Origin: Tillandsia leiboldiana
Taxonomy: Eukaryota > Streptophyta > Magnoliopsida > Poales > Bromeliaceae
DNA: 64,000 bases
Direction: 5' to 3'
Assembly (NCBI GenBank): GCA_029204045.2
Contig: CM055074.1
Coordinates: 16,729,164 to 16,793,163 of the forward strand
Positions 32,535 through 43,949 of this stretch are shown here, one piece after another (position 1 is the stretch's first letter; every line of letters starts with the position of its first letter). Position numbers and translations under genes: made by a program. The notes beneath the pieces are model-generated. The model saw nothing but the letters and a program-made list of their open reading frames with translations, searched no databases and was not told the origin of the DNA.

Positions 32535-33507
32535 TGTCACGCCCCGGGGTCGAAACTGCGACCCTGGCTCGCCAACAGATCCGCCATCTGTACGGAAACT
32601 GCCGCACAGACGAAGCGTCTACCCTACAAGTAAGATCTATAGCTAAACATGTATCAGAGCAAAAATAGAACTAAAACCAAAAGCTATAGAAAACCACTGA
32701 ACATCTGATATAAATAAAATCATCCTCAATACAAGGTCTCTCAATTGTCAAATAAATACAAAGCCTCACCAAACTCTCAGACTGTCCAGTACAAAAGTAG
32801 AAACATAAAATAGAGGGTACATCTACCTCTGACTCTCAATACGGGTAAGGAACTACTCAGCCACGTCCTCACCTCGATCAGCTGTCTCCGCACGAACCAA
32901 ACCGGAAAAGCTACCTCAGGAACCTGTCACCGCAGCGGGTGTGAGATCTACTGCAGAAGGTAGATCTCAGTGGGTACCGTCACCAATATCCGCGGTATGC
33001 CCACTAAGTCTATTAGAGGCACAAAAGATAGGTATGCAGATAGATATATAAATGAAAGTAGGAAATGAGCTACAACTATATGCCATAACAACATGCTCAA
33101 GGAAATCTCTACTATGATCCTGCTATGCATACGCCCTCACTACTAAATGCCTCAAGTATCATGCTCAAAGGAAACTCATCTAAGAGCAAGCTATGCACCA
33201 CTCGCACACGAGGTGCTCTCAAATCCCAAATCTCAATGACTGGCCCAAAACTGGCTCAGTCAAGCCCGCGCCTGTCGTCTAGGAACGCACCTGCCCACTC
33301 CACGTGGGGCGTCCTACTGACTACTATGAACGCACCTGCCCACTCCTCGTGGGGCGTCCTAAACTGACTACTAGGAACACACCTGCCCATCCCCGTGGGG
33401 CGTCCTACTGACTACTAGGAACGCTCCTGCCCACCCCCGTGGGGCGTCCTAGTCTGTCTATTTCAATCATCATCACGCATCCGGAGCGTACTCGAGGGGA
33501 GCGACCC
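32535..33507 (-). repeat. H4 solo gypsy LTR, left part
   Basis: Starts TGTCACGCCCCGGGG and follows the E1 LTR (GTCGAAACTGCGACCC, GCTCGCC, ACAGATCCGCC). No primer binding site precedes it, so it is a solo LTR and not a 5' LTR. It includes tandem copies of a unit around GAACGCACCTGCCCACTCC (33282-33450). E4 interrupts it at 33507. The rest is at 43950-46295, net length about 3.3 kb, with TSD TGATC at 32530-32534 and 46296-46300. Confidence 0.85.
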
Positions 33508-36222
33508 TGTCACGCCCCGGGGGTTTGTTTTAGCGGAAACGATTCATAAAAGTCGAATATTTGACGTGTAAAATTTTTTTTTTTGTTTAAAAGAGAACCC
33601 CTCTTCCCCGGCACGTGCCCAGACCCGCCACACATACAGGATCACTCTGCAAAACGGACAGAGTCTCCCCCGTACGTGCACGGCGTAGCGTTCAGTACAT
33701 GTTCCAACATACACAACCAATCAATCACAACCATTAGCATTCTAAACTAATAAAAGAAGAATATATGGCCGATCAATTTGGAAAGGATAAATCCACAATT
33801 TTGAAAGAGCGCCTACCCGGCGCTTACGTTTTGAAAGCTAGTTTTCGAAGTCAGCATAAATCCACAAGGTTTGAAAGCGGTGCCCACCCGACACCAAGTT
33901 TTTAAAGACAGTTTTCGCAATCCTTTCTTTGGCTTCTGCCCTTTTGGTTTTTTAAATGGCCGATAGAAATAAAAGGGAAAATATTGCACCAGGGGCACTA
34001 AGTGTAGCCCGTACCGACATCCATGCCGACCCCACGAGGGTATCGCGAACCACTCACATAACTACAAAGTAATGAAAAGCGAGAATAAAAGAGTAAATAC
34101 AGTCCAGGGTCCCCAGCGACCCAGCTGCTCCTGTCCCGTCCTCACCACCGCCTACCTCTCTCCCCGTCTGGACCCTGTCACGAAGTGGGATGTCAGTGAC
34201 GCAGAAATAGTAAAGTAGGAGAAAATAGTAAAACAAACCGTGAAGACAACTGGAGCAACCACCCTCCCAAGGAGGAAAGGCAACCTGTACACCTGCATCC
34301 TGTAATACCCGGGCACGTCGGACAGCTAAACCGACGGCCCACACCGTACCTGCAGAAACCCGACCCCGCCGGACAACTAAACCGACGGGTCGCACCGCTC
34401 GCACCTCGGCGCCTCAACCCCACCACTAATAAGGGGCCCCACTACGTCACCTCGTGGGTATACACGGGTCATAGACCACTTTTCCGGAAAAGCGCACCCT
34501 TTGCGGTGGCCAAACCGCGGGTGCGCGTGTGGCAACCTCGAGCCAAGTAACCGTAACCACCATCATGTCAGTATCATAATATAAATAACAAGAGTAATGA
34601 AGTAAAGTGCATAATCGAAAGCAAGGTAATAATACGCGCACTCGAAGGTGGCCCACTGATATATAATGGTTAAAAAGAGAACAACCGTCGGTAACCGACG
34701 CTAAACACTATAGAGAACCCGCTGACATGCATAAGCTATCGCCCATCCTTATTTAACCCCAGTACACTTAGAATAGATCCCGTCCAATATGATAGAGTTT
34801 AGAGGCTAGGAATAAAGTAAATACAACCCACCTGTCGCTAGTAGAAAAACCACGCTCGGCTCCCCGCGTCCCGGCGCGCTCCCCGAAGCTGCAAAACGGG
34901 ATCCCCGGGCGGGGAGGTCAAGAACCTTTAAACGCGAAGTAAGGAAAAGCCCCAACACCGGCCGGCCCTCGACGGCAGCGACCGAACCCCCCCACGCGCC
35001 GCCGTGCTGTCCACGCGGCGCCTCGCATGCGCGGGCTGCCCCGCGGCTGCCCCGGATGCGGGTGCCCCGCACGGCACCCCCGCATGCGCGGGCTGCACCG
35101 CGCGGTGCCCCCGCATGCGCGGGCTGCCCCGCGCGGCGCCCCGCATGCGGGTGCCCCGCATGGCACCCCCGCATGCGCGGGCCGCACCGCGCGGTGCCCC
35201 CGCATGCGCGGGCTGCCCCGCGCGGCGCCCCGCATGCGGGTGCCCCGCACGGCACCCCCGCATGCGCGGGCTGCACCGCGCGGCGCCCTGCATGCGGGTG
35301 CCCCGCTCGGCGCCCCCGCATGCGCGGGCTGCACCGCGCGGTGCCCCCGCATGCGCGGGCTACCCCGCGCGGCGCCCCGCATGCGGGTGCCCCGCACGGC
35401 ACCCCCGCATGCGCGGGCGGCCCCGCACGGCGCCCCGCATGCGGGTGCCCCGCGCGGCGCCCCCGCATGCGCGGGTTGCCCCGCGCGGCGCTCCGCGTGC
35501 GATGGCGCGCCCCTCTCCTTCCATCTCCGGCGAAATCAAGAAACCCCCCCCCCCCCCTCGCTCGTGACGAGAAAAGACAAGAAAAGAAAACGAAAGCACG
35601 GCTCACCTTGTTTTGGTCGGTACCGGGCGAAGGAGAGGGATCGTCCTCTTCGCGTTCGTCGGATCTTTGCGGGGAGGCGATCGATCTCTTCTCTTCCACG
35701 CCGGCCGATGGAAAGGACGAGGGTTTTGGGGAACCGCTCCTCGTCCACGCTCGGATATTGTACGCCAAGGAGGGGGAGGCGAGGTTTAGGAAACCTAATT
35801 CCCAAGGCCGACTACTTAGACGTTTTGGGCGTAGTGGATTTTGGACCCCAAATTAATTTTAACCCCTCGAGTGAAAGGAAAACAAAAAGGGGTGGTTTAA
35901 TCCCATACCTCAAACTGATCGACTAAAATCGATCTGATTGCGGACCAGAGTTCGGTCCGCCCCCGGTAATTGTGTCAGTCACCTGGGCTACGGTACCAGC
36001 TTCCGGAATTTATTCTGGGAGATCCGGGGGTCGGAATCCAAAACCGATCGCGCCGCCGGTCTCCGTTTCGCGAGCTTTATTAACCAAAAATACCCGCGAG
36101 CCCCGACCGTCTGCCCAGAAAAACAAGGAAAAAATTACCCTCGAGCCCCTATTGTCAACCAGACGGTTCAATAAAAATTGACGGAAAGCCCCGAAAGGCA
36201 AAATAAATCCGCGGTTATCACA
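33508..36222 (-). repeat. E4 left (3') LTR, 2715 bp
   Basis: Begins TGTCACGCCCCGGGGG and ends GGTTATCACA. The GC-rich palindrome array is at 35026-35500. Long frames on both strands in 34800-35930 are by-products of that array. Confidence 0.95.
35026..35500. repeat. GC-rich GCATGC palindrome array in E4 left LTR
   Basis: Alternating GCATGCGCGGGC and CCGCATGCGGGTGCCCC blocks, with CCCGCGCGGCGC spacers, are repeated about ten times. The sequence units differ from those of E2, but the GCATGC core and the position in the LTR are shared. The matching array in the right LTR is 42744-43222. Confidence 0.9.
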
Positions 36223-36234
36223 CCACTCACCTCT
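36223..36234 (-). other. E4 polypurine tract
   Basis: The minus strand reads AGAGGTGAGTGG directly against the LTR terminus TGTGATAACC. Confidence 0.75.
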
Positions 36235-36259
36235 AAAAACCGAGTTTCGTCCTCGAAAC

Positions 36260-39200
36260 TCAGACCCGGGTGGTGGTGAACAGGTTCGGGTAGTTCTCCC
36301 TCATTTTAGACTCCAGCTCCCATGTTGCTTCTCGCTCCTCGTGGTTGCTCCAGAGTACCTTCACGTAGGGGATGGCTCGATTCCGCAGTGATTTGCTTTC
36401 CCTTGCCAGGATTCTCACGGGGGTTTCCTCGAAGCTTAGGTCTTCTTTAAGGTCGAGTATGGCGACATCCAGGATATGCGATGGATCGGAGAGGTATTTG
36501 CGGAGCATCGAAACGTGGAAGACGTCATGGACTCGGTCAAGGTTTGGTGGTAGGGCAAGGCGGTACGCCACTGGGCCGATGCGTTCCAAAATCTCGAAAG
36601 GCCCTACAAACCGTGGGCTCAGTTTCCCTTTTAGCCCGAACCGCTTGACGCCTCTGGACGGCGAGACCCGCAAGAAAACACGCTCTCCCACTTGGAATTC
36701 CAAGTCGCGGCGCCTTTGGTCCGCGTAGCTCTTCTGGCGACTCTGGGCGGTTAGCAGGCGCTGTCTGATGAGGCGAACCTTCTCTTCCGTTTCCTCCACT
36801 AAGTCGGGCCCCAAGAATTTCCGTTCTCCCAGATCGTCCCAACAAATCGGGGATCGGCAGCGTCTTCCGTATAAGGCCTCGTAGGGCGCCATCTGGATGC
36901 TGGCCTGGTAGCTGTTGTTGTAGGCGAATTCCACGAGAGGTAGGTAGCGTGACCACCCGATCCCCCAATCTAGTACACAGGCGCGAAGCAGGTCTTCGAG
37001 GGTTTGTATCACGCGCTCTGACTGTCCGTCCGTCTGAGGGTGGAAGGCTGTGCTGAACTGTAGTTTGGTTCCCATGGCCCGCTGAAGGCTCTGCCAAAAT
37101 TTCGAGACGAAGCGCGTGTCTCTGTCCGAGGTGATCGATGCCGGCACTCCATGTAATCTAACGATCTCGCTGACGTATGTTTGGGCCAACCGCTCTCGGG
37201 TCCAGGTCGTATGAACTGGCAGAAAGTGTGCTGACTTGGTTAACCGGTCGACAACGACCCAAATTGCGTCGTGGCCCTGGGGTGAACGTGGGAAGCCCGT
37301 GACAAAGTCCATGGTGATTTGCTCCCACTTCCACTCTGGCACCGGTAGGGGCTGTAGCTTCCCTGCTGGCCGCTGATGCTCGACCTTTATCCGTTGGCAC
37401 ACTAGGCAATGAGCTACGTGTCGAGTGACGTCCCCTTTCATGTTGGGCCACCAGTAGATCTGTTTGAGGTCCCTGTACATCTTCGTGCCTCCTGGATGTG
37501 CCGCATAAGGGGCTCGATGTGCCTCTGTCAAAATTTCCTCCTTCAACTCCGACGAATCCGGCACGCAGATCCGTCTGCGGAACCGTAGGGTGCCGTCGTC
37601 TTCCACTGCAAAGTCGCTCTCTTGGTCCAGGGGGATCTTGTCTCGTACGCGCTGTAAGTGTGGGTCGGTCTGTTGTCCCTCCCGGATCTTCTCAAGTAGC
37701 GTCGGCTTGACCACTAAGGTTAGGAGTTGCCTAACCGTGCCCGTCGGCACCACTTCCAACTGCATTCGTGCGAACTCCGCTATCAAGTGGTTTTGCTCCG
37801 TTATCGCGCTCCTTGACGCCCCGTCTTGGCCCCCTTTGCTGCTCAGGGCGTCCGCCACCACGTTTGCCTTTCCGGGATGGTATTGTATCGTCAAGTCGTA
37901 ATCCTTCAACAACTCCAGCCACCGCCTCTGCCGCAAGTTTAATTCTTTTTGGGTAAAGATATACTTAAGACTTTGATGATCCGAGAAGACGTTACAGTGG
38001 ACTCCAAAGAGGTAGTGCCTCCACAGTTTTAGAACGAAGACTACTGCGGCCAGCTCCAAGTCGTGTATCGGGTAGTTCTTCTCGTAATCCTTTAGTTGCC
38101 TGGACGCGTAGGCAATCACTTTCCCCTGTTGCATCAGAACACCACCCAGGCCGATCCCCGATGCGTCGCAGTACACTTCGTAATCTTCCCCGGGTGTCGG
38201 CAGCACGAGTATTGGTGCCCTGGTTAACCTCCTTTTGAGTTCCTCAAAGCTTTCCTGGCATTTGGCCGCCCATATGAACTTCTCCCCTTTTCTGGTCAAC
38301 CGATTCAAAGGGGTAGCAATCTTCGCGAAACCCTCTATAAAACGCCTGTAATATCCTGCCAGTCCTAGGAAACTGCGGACCTCTGTCACCGTTGTCGGCG
38401 GCTGCCAGTCGACCACGGACTCCACCTTCTTCGGATCCACGGAGATTCCCTGTGCCGAGATCACATGTCCTAGGAAGCCGACTTCGCGTAGCCAGAACTC
38501 ACACTTCTTGAGTTTAGCGAACAGCTCCTGTTCCCTGAGAGTTTGGAGGACTGTTTGCAAATGGTCCCCGTGTTCCTCGTCGGTAGGGGAGTAGATCAGT
38601 ATGTCGTCGATGAAAACCACCACGAACCGATCCAGGAAGGGTCTGAAGATCCGGTTCATCATGTCCATGAAGACTGCGGGGGCGTTCGTGAGTCCGAAGG
38701 GCATAACCGTGAACTCGTAGTGGCCGTACCGGGTCCGGAAAGCAGTCTTCGGAATGTCCTTGTCCCGAACCCGGAGTTGGTGGTAGCCCGACTGTAAATC
38801 AATCTTGGAGAAGACCGTCGCCCCTCTCAGCTGGTCGAAGAGGTCATCTATTCTAGGCAGGGGGTACTTGTTTTTCTCTGTGACTTTGTTTATCCCTCTG
38901 TAATCAATGCAGAGACGCAGGCTTCCGTCTTTCTTCCGCACGAAGAGCACCGGTGCGCCCCAGGGTGACACACTCGGTCTTATGAACCCTTTATCCAAGA
39001 GGTCTTCCAGTTGTGCTTTAAGCTCCTTTAGTTCCGCGAAGGCCATTCGGTAAGGTGCCTTCGAAATAGGCTGCGTGCCCGGTAGTAGTTCGATGGGGAA
39101 TTCCACCTCCCGTTCAGGGGGCATCCCAGGCAGTTCCGTGGGGAAGACGTCGGGGAAGTCCCTCACCACTGGAATATCGGCGAGCGTCGTCGGGGGTCGG

Positions 39201-41014
39201 GTAGCCAAATCCACCGATGCCAAGTAGGCCACGCAACCGCCCTCCACCAGTCTTCTGGCCCGGGTCGCTGAGATGATCGCCGGGAAGGAGATGCTCTTAC
39301 CCATCATGTACACATGCTCAGGGAAACCCGGTTCGTGTAAACGCAGCTGTCGCTTGTCACAATCGATGAGTGCCTGGTACCTCGTGAGCCAGTTCATGCC
39401 CAGCACCACGTCGTACTCCTTCAGGGGAATTACCACTAAATCCCAAGGGCATGCCAGTCGCCCTAGTTTAATCGGGCAGGCGGTCACGACGCTGACCGCC
39501 TCCAAGGTCCCTCCCGCCGTTTGCACTGTCAAGGGGTTTTGGAGGGGTGTCTCCTCGAGGCCAAACAAAAACACGAAGTCGCGGGAAATGAAAGAGTGTG
39601 TTGCTCCGGTGTCGAAAAGGGTTCTAGCACGGGAATTGGAAACAGAAGTAGTACCTGCAAGTGCTTCCTCCGGCGGATCTGTCTCTTGGTGGGTCATTGA
39701 GAAGACTCTCCCGCCTGGTTGTGGCTGCCGGTCCTCCTCGCGCCGTGGTGCAGGGGGCCTAGACGTCGACGCCATGGGGGCTTTCCCCCGCCCTGAGAGC
39801 TGTGGCGTGGGCGTAGAAGCTGCGGAGGACGCAGACCCCCCGCCTAAGGGGCAGTTGCGGCGGAAGTGCCCTCGTCTGCCGCACCTGAAGCAGTGGTCGC
39901 CTTTTTGGGGGCACTCCCCCGGAATGTGTCCTCCCCCGCATATGACACAAGGCCTATTCCCTGGCCTCGGTCCTCCTGTTGGCGCGCTCCGGGACCCTGC
40001 CTGAGGTCTCCACCGTTTGGGGGCCCCGCCCCCGCCCCAAGAGCCTCCTCCCGAGTTCTGCTGCTGCCGCTTCCGGTCCTCTAGTCGCGTCGAGTTCTCC
40101 CTTCTGGCGCGGGTGACCGCAAAACCCCGCTCCACCGTAGTGGCTCTGTCGACCACTTTCTGGAAGGTGTGTAGTTCGGCTGCTTGCACCACCTCGAAGA
40201 TATTGCTCCGCAAGCCATCCACGAAGAGCTGCGCCTTGTGTGCCTCGTCCCTTATGACGAACGGGACGCAGTTTGCTAGCCGGACGAACTCCCGCTGATA
40301 CTCCATGACCGTCCGGTTCCCCTGTTGGATGTGGTTCAGGTCATCCTCCAACTTTTTCTTGACACTGTTGGTGAAGAAGGCCCCGAACAGTTCCTGTTTG
40401 AAGGTTGTCCAGGACGGAAATGTGGTACCCTTAGTAGGATCGGGGCGTACCGTCTTCCACCACAAGCGGGCGTTCCCCTCCAAGCAGTGGACCGCTAGGG
40501 GAACCCGCTCGTCGTCCTCCATGAGCAGGTCTTCGAAAAGTTTCTCCATCGACCCCACCCATTTCTCGACGACCCACGGATCAGTCGTGTCCCCTTCGAA
40601 CGTGGGTGGGTCGTATTTCTTGAAGTCTTTCAGGTTGGCCCGCACCCGATCCCGCTCGGTCATCGCACCCGTCCCCTCCCTCGCGGCGGTGGCAGCCACG
40701 GTCGGGGCAGGTGTGACTATAGTCTCCTCCAGAGTAACCCTGCTGGTCGTCCCCGGCGCCGGTCCCGTAGTCGTCGCCGGTGGTGGCGCTGTCGGTGGTG
40801 CCGCGGCCGGTGCTGTCGACCCCTGTGGGGGACCCGGGGCGACCGTCACCGTCGCGGCCTGTTGCCGTTGCGTCAACTGACGCACGTGCTCAGTAAGGTT
40901 GGCCAGATTCCCCGCCATCTCCTGCAGTTGTTGCCGCAGGAGCTGGTTCTCCGCGGCCGTCGACGCCGTCGCGTCTGCTTCCGCGTCCCCGGCCGATGAT
41001 CTAGTACGGGCCAT
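36260..41014 (-). CDS. E4 gag-pol polyprotein (1584 aa)
   Basis: One uninterrupted frame. Gag: coiled N-terminus (22-50), Pro/Ala/Thr linker, capsid domain (about 120-300, with AVHCLEGNARLWW at 174-186) and zinc knuckles CVICGGGHIPGEC (356-368) and CFRCGRRGHFRRNC (375-388). Protease: LFDTGATHSF with catalytic Asp468. Reverse transcriptase: about 655-870 with FIDD at 801-804. RNase H: about 945-1060 with YCDAS (Asp950). Integrase: zinc domain (His1166, His1173, Cys1203, Cys1206), then Asp1236, Asp1297 and Glu1333 with 35 residues between the last two. A GPF/Y module (about 1470-1490) and a chromodomain-like tail (about 1530-1575) mark a chromovirus, most like Tekay/Del. Every catalytic residue I looked for is present. 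The start Met lies about 210 bp inside the LTR end. Confidence 0.95.
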   Translation of the reverse strand: MARTRSSAGDAEADATASTAAENQLLRQQLQEMAGNLANLTEHVRQLTQRQQAATVTVAPGPPQGSTAPAAAPPTAPPPATTTGPAPGTTSRVTLEETIVTPAPTVAATAAREGTGAMTERDRVRANLKDFKKYDPPTFEGDTTDPWVVEKWVGSMEKLFEDLLMEDDERVPLAVHCLEGNARLWWKTVRPDPTKGTTFPSWTTFKQELFGAFFTNSVKKKLEDDLNHIQQGNRTVMEYQREFVRLANCVPFVIRDEAHKAQLFVDGLRSNIFEVVQAAELHTFQKVVDRATTVERGFAVTRARRENSTRLEDRKRQQQNSGGGSWGGGGAPKRWRPQAGSRSAPTGGPRPGNRPCVICGGGHIPGECPQKGDHCFRCGRRGHFRRNCPLGGGSASSAASTPTPQLSGRGKAPMASTSRPPAPRREEDRQPQPGGRVFSMTHQETDPPEEALAGTTSVSNSRARTLFDTGATHSFISRDFVFLFGLEETPLQNPLTVQTAGGTLEAVSVVTACPIKLGRLACPWDLVVIPLKEYDVVLGMNWLTRYQALIDCDKRQLRLHEPGFPEHVYMMGKSISFPAIISATRARRLVEGGCVAYLASVDLATRPPTTLADIPVVRDFPDVFPTELPGMPPEREVEFPIELLPGTQPISKAPYRMAFAELKELKAQLEDLLDKGFIRPSVSPWGAPVLFVRKKDGSLRLCIDYRGINKVTEKNKYPLPRIDDLFDQLRGATVFSKIDLQSGYHQLRVRDKDIPKTAFRTRYGHYEFTVMPFGLTNAPAVFMDMMNRIFRPFLDRFVVVFIDDILIYSPTDEEHGDHLQTVLQTLREQELFAKLKKCEFWLREVGFLGHVISAQGISVDPKKVESVVDWQPPTTVTEVRSFLGLAGYYRRFIEGFAKIATPLNRLTRKGEKFIWAAKCQESFEELKRRLTRAPILVLPTPGEDYEVYCDASGIGLGGVLMQQGKVIAYASRQLKDYEKNYPIHDLELAAVVFVLKLWRHYLFGVHCNVFSDHQSLKYIFTQKELNLRQRRWLELLKDYDLTIQYHPGKANVVADALSSKGGQDGASRSAITEQNHLIAEFARMQLEVVPTGTVRQLLTLVVKPTLLEKIREGQQTDPHLQRVRDKIPLDQESDFAVEDDGTLRFRRRICVPDSSELKEEILTEAHRAPYAAHPGGTKMYRDLKQIYWWPNMKGDVTRHVAHCLVCQRIKVEHQRPAGKLQPLPVPEWKWEQITMDFVTGFPRSPQGHDAIWVVVDRLTKSAHFLPVHTTWTRERLAQTYVSEIVRLHGVPASITSDRDTRFVSKFWQSLQRAMGTKLQFSTAFHPQTDGQSERVIQTLEDLLRACVLDWGIGWSRYLPLVEFAYNNSYQASIQMAPYEALYGRRCRSPICWDDLGERKFLGPDLVEETEEKVRLIRQRLLTAQSRQKSYADQRRRDLEFQVGERVFLRVSPSRGVKRFGLKGKLSPRFVGPFEILERIGPVAYRLALPPNLDRVHDVFHVSMLRKYLSDPSHILDVAILDLKEDLSFEETPVRILARESKSLRNRAIPYVKVLWSNHEEREATWELESKMRENYPNLFTTTRV

Positions 41015-41225
41015 GTCTGTCGTTCATCACAAGAGTCAACTTTAGACTACCCTGCTAACAACCATAAAGTGAAAGCGATGACTCAACATTTTCCCCCCCT
41101 TCGGCCACTCACGTTCTACAGTCCTAAGCCCTACCCATTTCATTCATATGTAGGCAAGTGAGGGTTGTCTACGGATGTCGGCACTAATTGTTGTGATTGA
41201 AAGAACTCTCTGATACCATTTAATC
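41015..41225 (-). other. E4 leader with primer binding site at 41207-41218
   Basis: Non-coding leader between LTR and gag. The plus strand reads TCTCTGATACCA, the complement of a tRNA-iMet primer site, 7 bp from the LTR at 41226. Confidence 0.85.
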
Positions 41226-43944
41226 TGTCACGCCCCGGGGGTTTGTTTTAGCGGAAACGATTCATAAAAGTCGAATATTTGACGTGTAAAAATTTTTTTT
41301 TTGTTTAAAAGAGAACCCCTCTTCCCCGGCACGTGCCCAGACCCGCCACACATACAGGATCACTCTGCAAAACGGACAGAGTCTCCCCCGTACGTGCACG
41401 GCGTAGCGTTCAGTACATGTTCCAACATACACAACCAATCAATCACAACCATTAGCATTCTAAACTAATAAAAGAAGAATATATGGCCGATCAATTTGGA
41501 AAGGATAAATCCACAATTTTGAAAGAGCGCCTACCCGGCGCTTACGTTTTGAAAGCTAGTTTTCGAAGTCAGCATAAATCCACAAGGTTTGAAAGCGGTG
41601 CCCACCCGACACCAAGTTTTTAAAGACAGTTTTCGCAATCCTTTCTTTGGCTTCTGCCCTTTTGGTTTTTTAAATGGCCGATAGAAATAAAAGGGAAAAT
41701 ATTGCACCAGGGGCACTAAGTGTAGCCCGTACCGACATCCATGCCGACCCCACGAGGGTATCGCGAACCACTCACATAACTACAAAGTAATGAAAAGCGA
41801 GAATAAAAGAGTAAATACAGTCCAGGGTCCCCAGCGACCCAGCTGCTCCTGTCCCGTCCTCACCACCGCCTACCTCTCTCCCCGTCTGGACCCTGTCACG
41901 AAGTGGGATGTCAGTGACGCAGAAATAGTAAAGTAGGAGAAAATAGTAAAACAAACCGTGAAGACAACTGGAGCAACCACCCTCCCAAGGAGGAAAGGCA
42001 ACCTGTACACCTGCATCCTGTAATACCCGGGCACGTCGGACAGCTAAACCAACGGCCCACACCGTACCTGCAGAAACCCGACCCCGTCGGACAACTAAAC
42101 CGACGGGTCGCACCGCTCGCACCTCGGCGCCTCAACCCCACCACTAATAAGGGGCCCCACTACGTCACCTCGTGGGTATACACGGGTCATAGACCACTTT
42201 TCCGGAAAAGCGCACCCTTTGCGGTGGCCAAACCGCGGGTGCGCGTGTGGCAACCTCGAGCCAAGTAACCGTAACCACCATCATGTCAGTATCATAATAT
42301 AAATAACAAGAGTAATGAAGTAAAGTGCATAATCGAAAGCAAGGTAATAATACGCGCACTCGAAGGTGGCCCACTGATATATAATGGTTAAAAAGAGAAC
42401 AACCGTCGGTAACCGACGCTAAACACTATAGAGAACCCGCTGACATGCATAAGCTATCGCCCATCCTTATTTAACCCCAGTACACTTAGAATAGATCCCG
42501 TCCAATATGATAGAGTTTAGAGGCTAGGAATAAAGTAAATACAACCCACCTGTCGCTAGTAGAAAAACCACGCTCGGCTCCCCGCGTCCCGGCGCGCTCC
42601 CCGAAGCTGCAAAACGGGATCCCCGGGCGGGGAGGTCAAGAACCTTTAAACGCGAAGTAAGGAAAAGCCCCAACACCGGCCGGCCCCCGACGGCAGCGAC
42701 CGAACCCCCCCACGCGCCGCCGTGCTGTCCACGCGGCGCCTCGCATGCGCGGGCTGCCCCGCGGCTGCCCCGGATGCGGGTGCCCCGCACGGCACCCCCG
42801 CATGCGCGGGCTGCACCGCGCGGTGCCCCCGCATGCGCGGGCTGCCCCGCGCGGCGCCCCGCATGCGGGTGCCCCGCATGGCACCCCCGCATGCGCGGGC
42901 CGCACCGCGCGGTGCCCCCGCATGCGCGGGCTGCCCCGCGCGGCGCCCCGCATGCGGGTGCCCCGCACGGCACCCCCGCATGCGCGGGCTGCACCGCGCG
43001 GCGCCCCGCATGCGGGTGCCCCGCTCGGCGCCCCCGCATGCGCGGGCTGCACCGCGCGGTTCCCCCGCATGCGCGGGCTGCCCCGCGCGGCGCCCCGCAT
43101 GCGGGTGCCCCGCACGGCACCCCCGCATGAGCGGGCGGCCCCGCACGGCGCCCCGCATGCGGGTGCCCCGCGCGGCTCCCCCGCATGCGCGGGTTGCCCC
43201 GCGCGGCGCTCCGCGTGCGATGGCGCGCCCCTCTCCTTCCATCTCCGGCGAAATCAAGAAACCCCCCCCCCCCCCCCCCTCGCTCGTGACGAGAAAAGAC
43301 AAGAAAAGAAAACGAAAGCACGGCTCACCTTGTTTTGGTCGGTACCGGGCGAAGGAGAGGGATCGTCCTCTTCGCGTTCGTCGGATCTTTGCGGGGAGGC
43401 GATCAATCTCTTCTCTTCCACGCCGGCCGATGGAAAGGACGAGGGTTTTGGGGAACCGCTCCTCATCCACGCTCGGATATTGTACGCCAAGGAGGGGGAG
43501 GCGAGGTTTAGGAAACCTAATTCCCAAGGCCGACTACTTAGACGTTTTGGGCGTAGTGGATTTTGGACCCCAAATTAATTTTAACCCCTCGAGTGAAAGG
43601 AAAACAAAAAGGGGTGGTTTAATCCCATACCTCAAACTGATCGACTAAAATCGATCTGATTGCGGACCAGAGTTCGGTCCGCCCCCGGTAATTGTGTCAG
43701 TCACCTGGGCTACGGTACCAGCTTCCGGAATTTATTCTGGGAGATCCGGGGGTCGGAATCCAAAACCGATCGCGCCGCCGGTCTCCGTTTCGCGAGCTTT
43801 ATTAACCAAAAATACCCGCGAGCCCCGACCGTCTGCCCAGAAAAACAAGGAAAAAATTACCCTCGAGCCCCTATTGTCAACCAGACGGTTCAATAAAAAT
43901 CGACGGAAAGCCCCGAAAGGCAAAATAAATCCGCGGTTATCACA
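41226..43944 (-). repeat. E4 right (5') LTR, 2719 bp
   Basis: Offset 7718 from the left LTR. Visible differences are a few substitutions and homopolymer length changes (for example the C run at 43261-43279). It drives transcription of gag-pol. The GC array is at 42744-43222. Confidence 0.95.
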
Positions 43945-43949
43945 GACCC

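Larger units (their letters stand above)
33508..43944 (-). mobile_element. E4: intact Ty3/gypsy chromovirus (Tekay/Del-like), 10.4 kb
   Basis: LTRs at 33508-36222 (2715 bp) and 41226-43944 (2719 bp) differ at only a small number of positions. The TSD GACCC is perfect (33503-33507 and 43945-43949), and the primer binding site (41207-41218) and polypurine tract (36223-36234) are present. A single 1584-codon gag-pol frame is open throughout. All features expected of an autonomous, recently inserted copy are in place. It lies inside solo LTR H4, which lies inside the H3 LTR, so it is among the youngest events here. Confidence 0.97.

Noticed and set aside
32535..32560. H4 as a full element with a 5' LTR
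   Set aside because: No primer binding site precedes 32535 and no polypurine tract follows 46295. Perfect TGATC duplications flank the LTR, so it is a solo LTR.
38543..40880. Plus-strand frames within the E4 gag-pol region
   Set aside because: They are antisense shadows of a clear polyprotein with catalytic motifs on the other strand.
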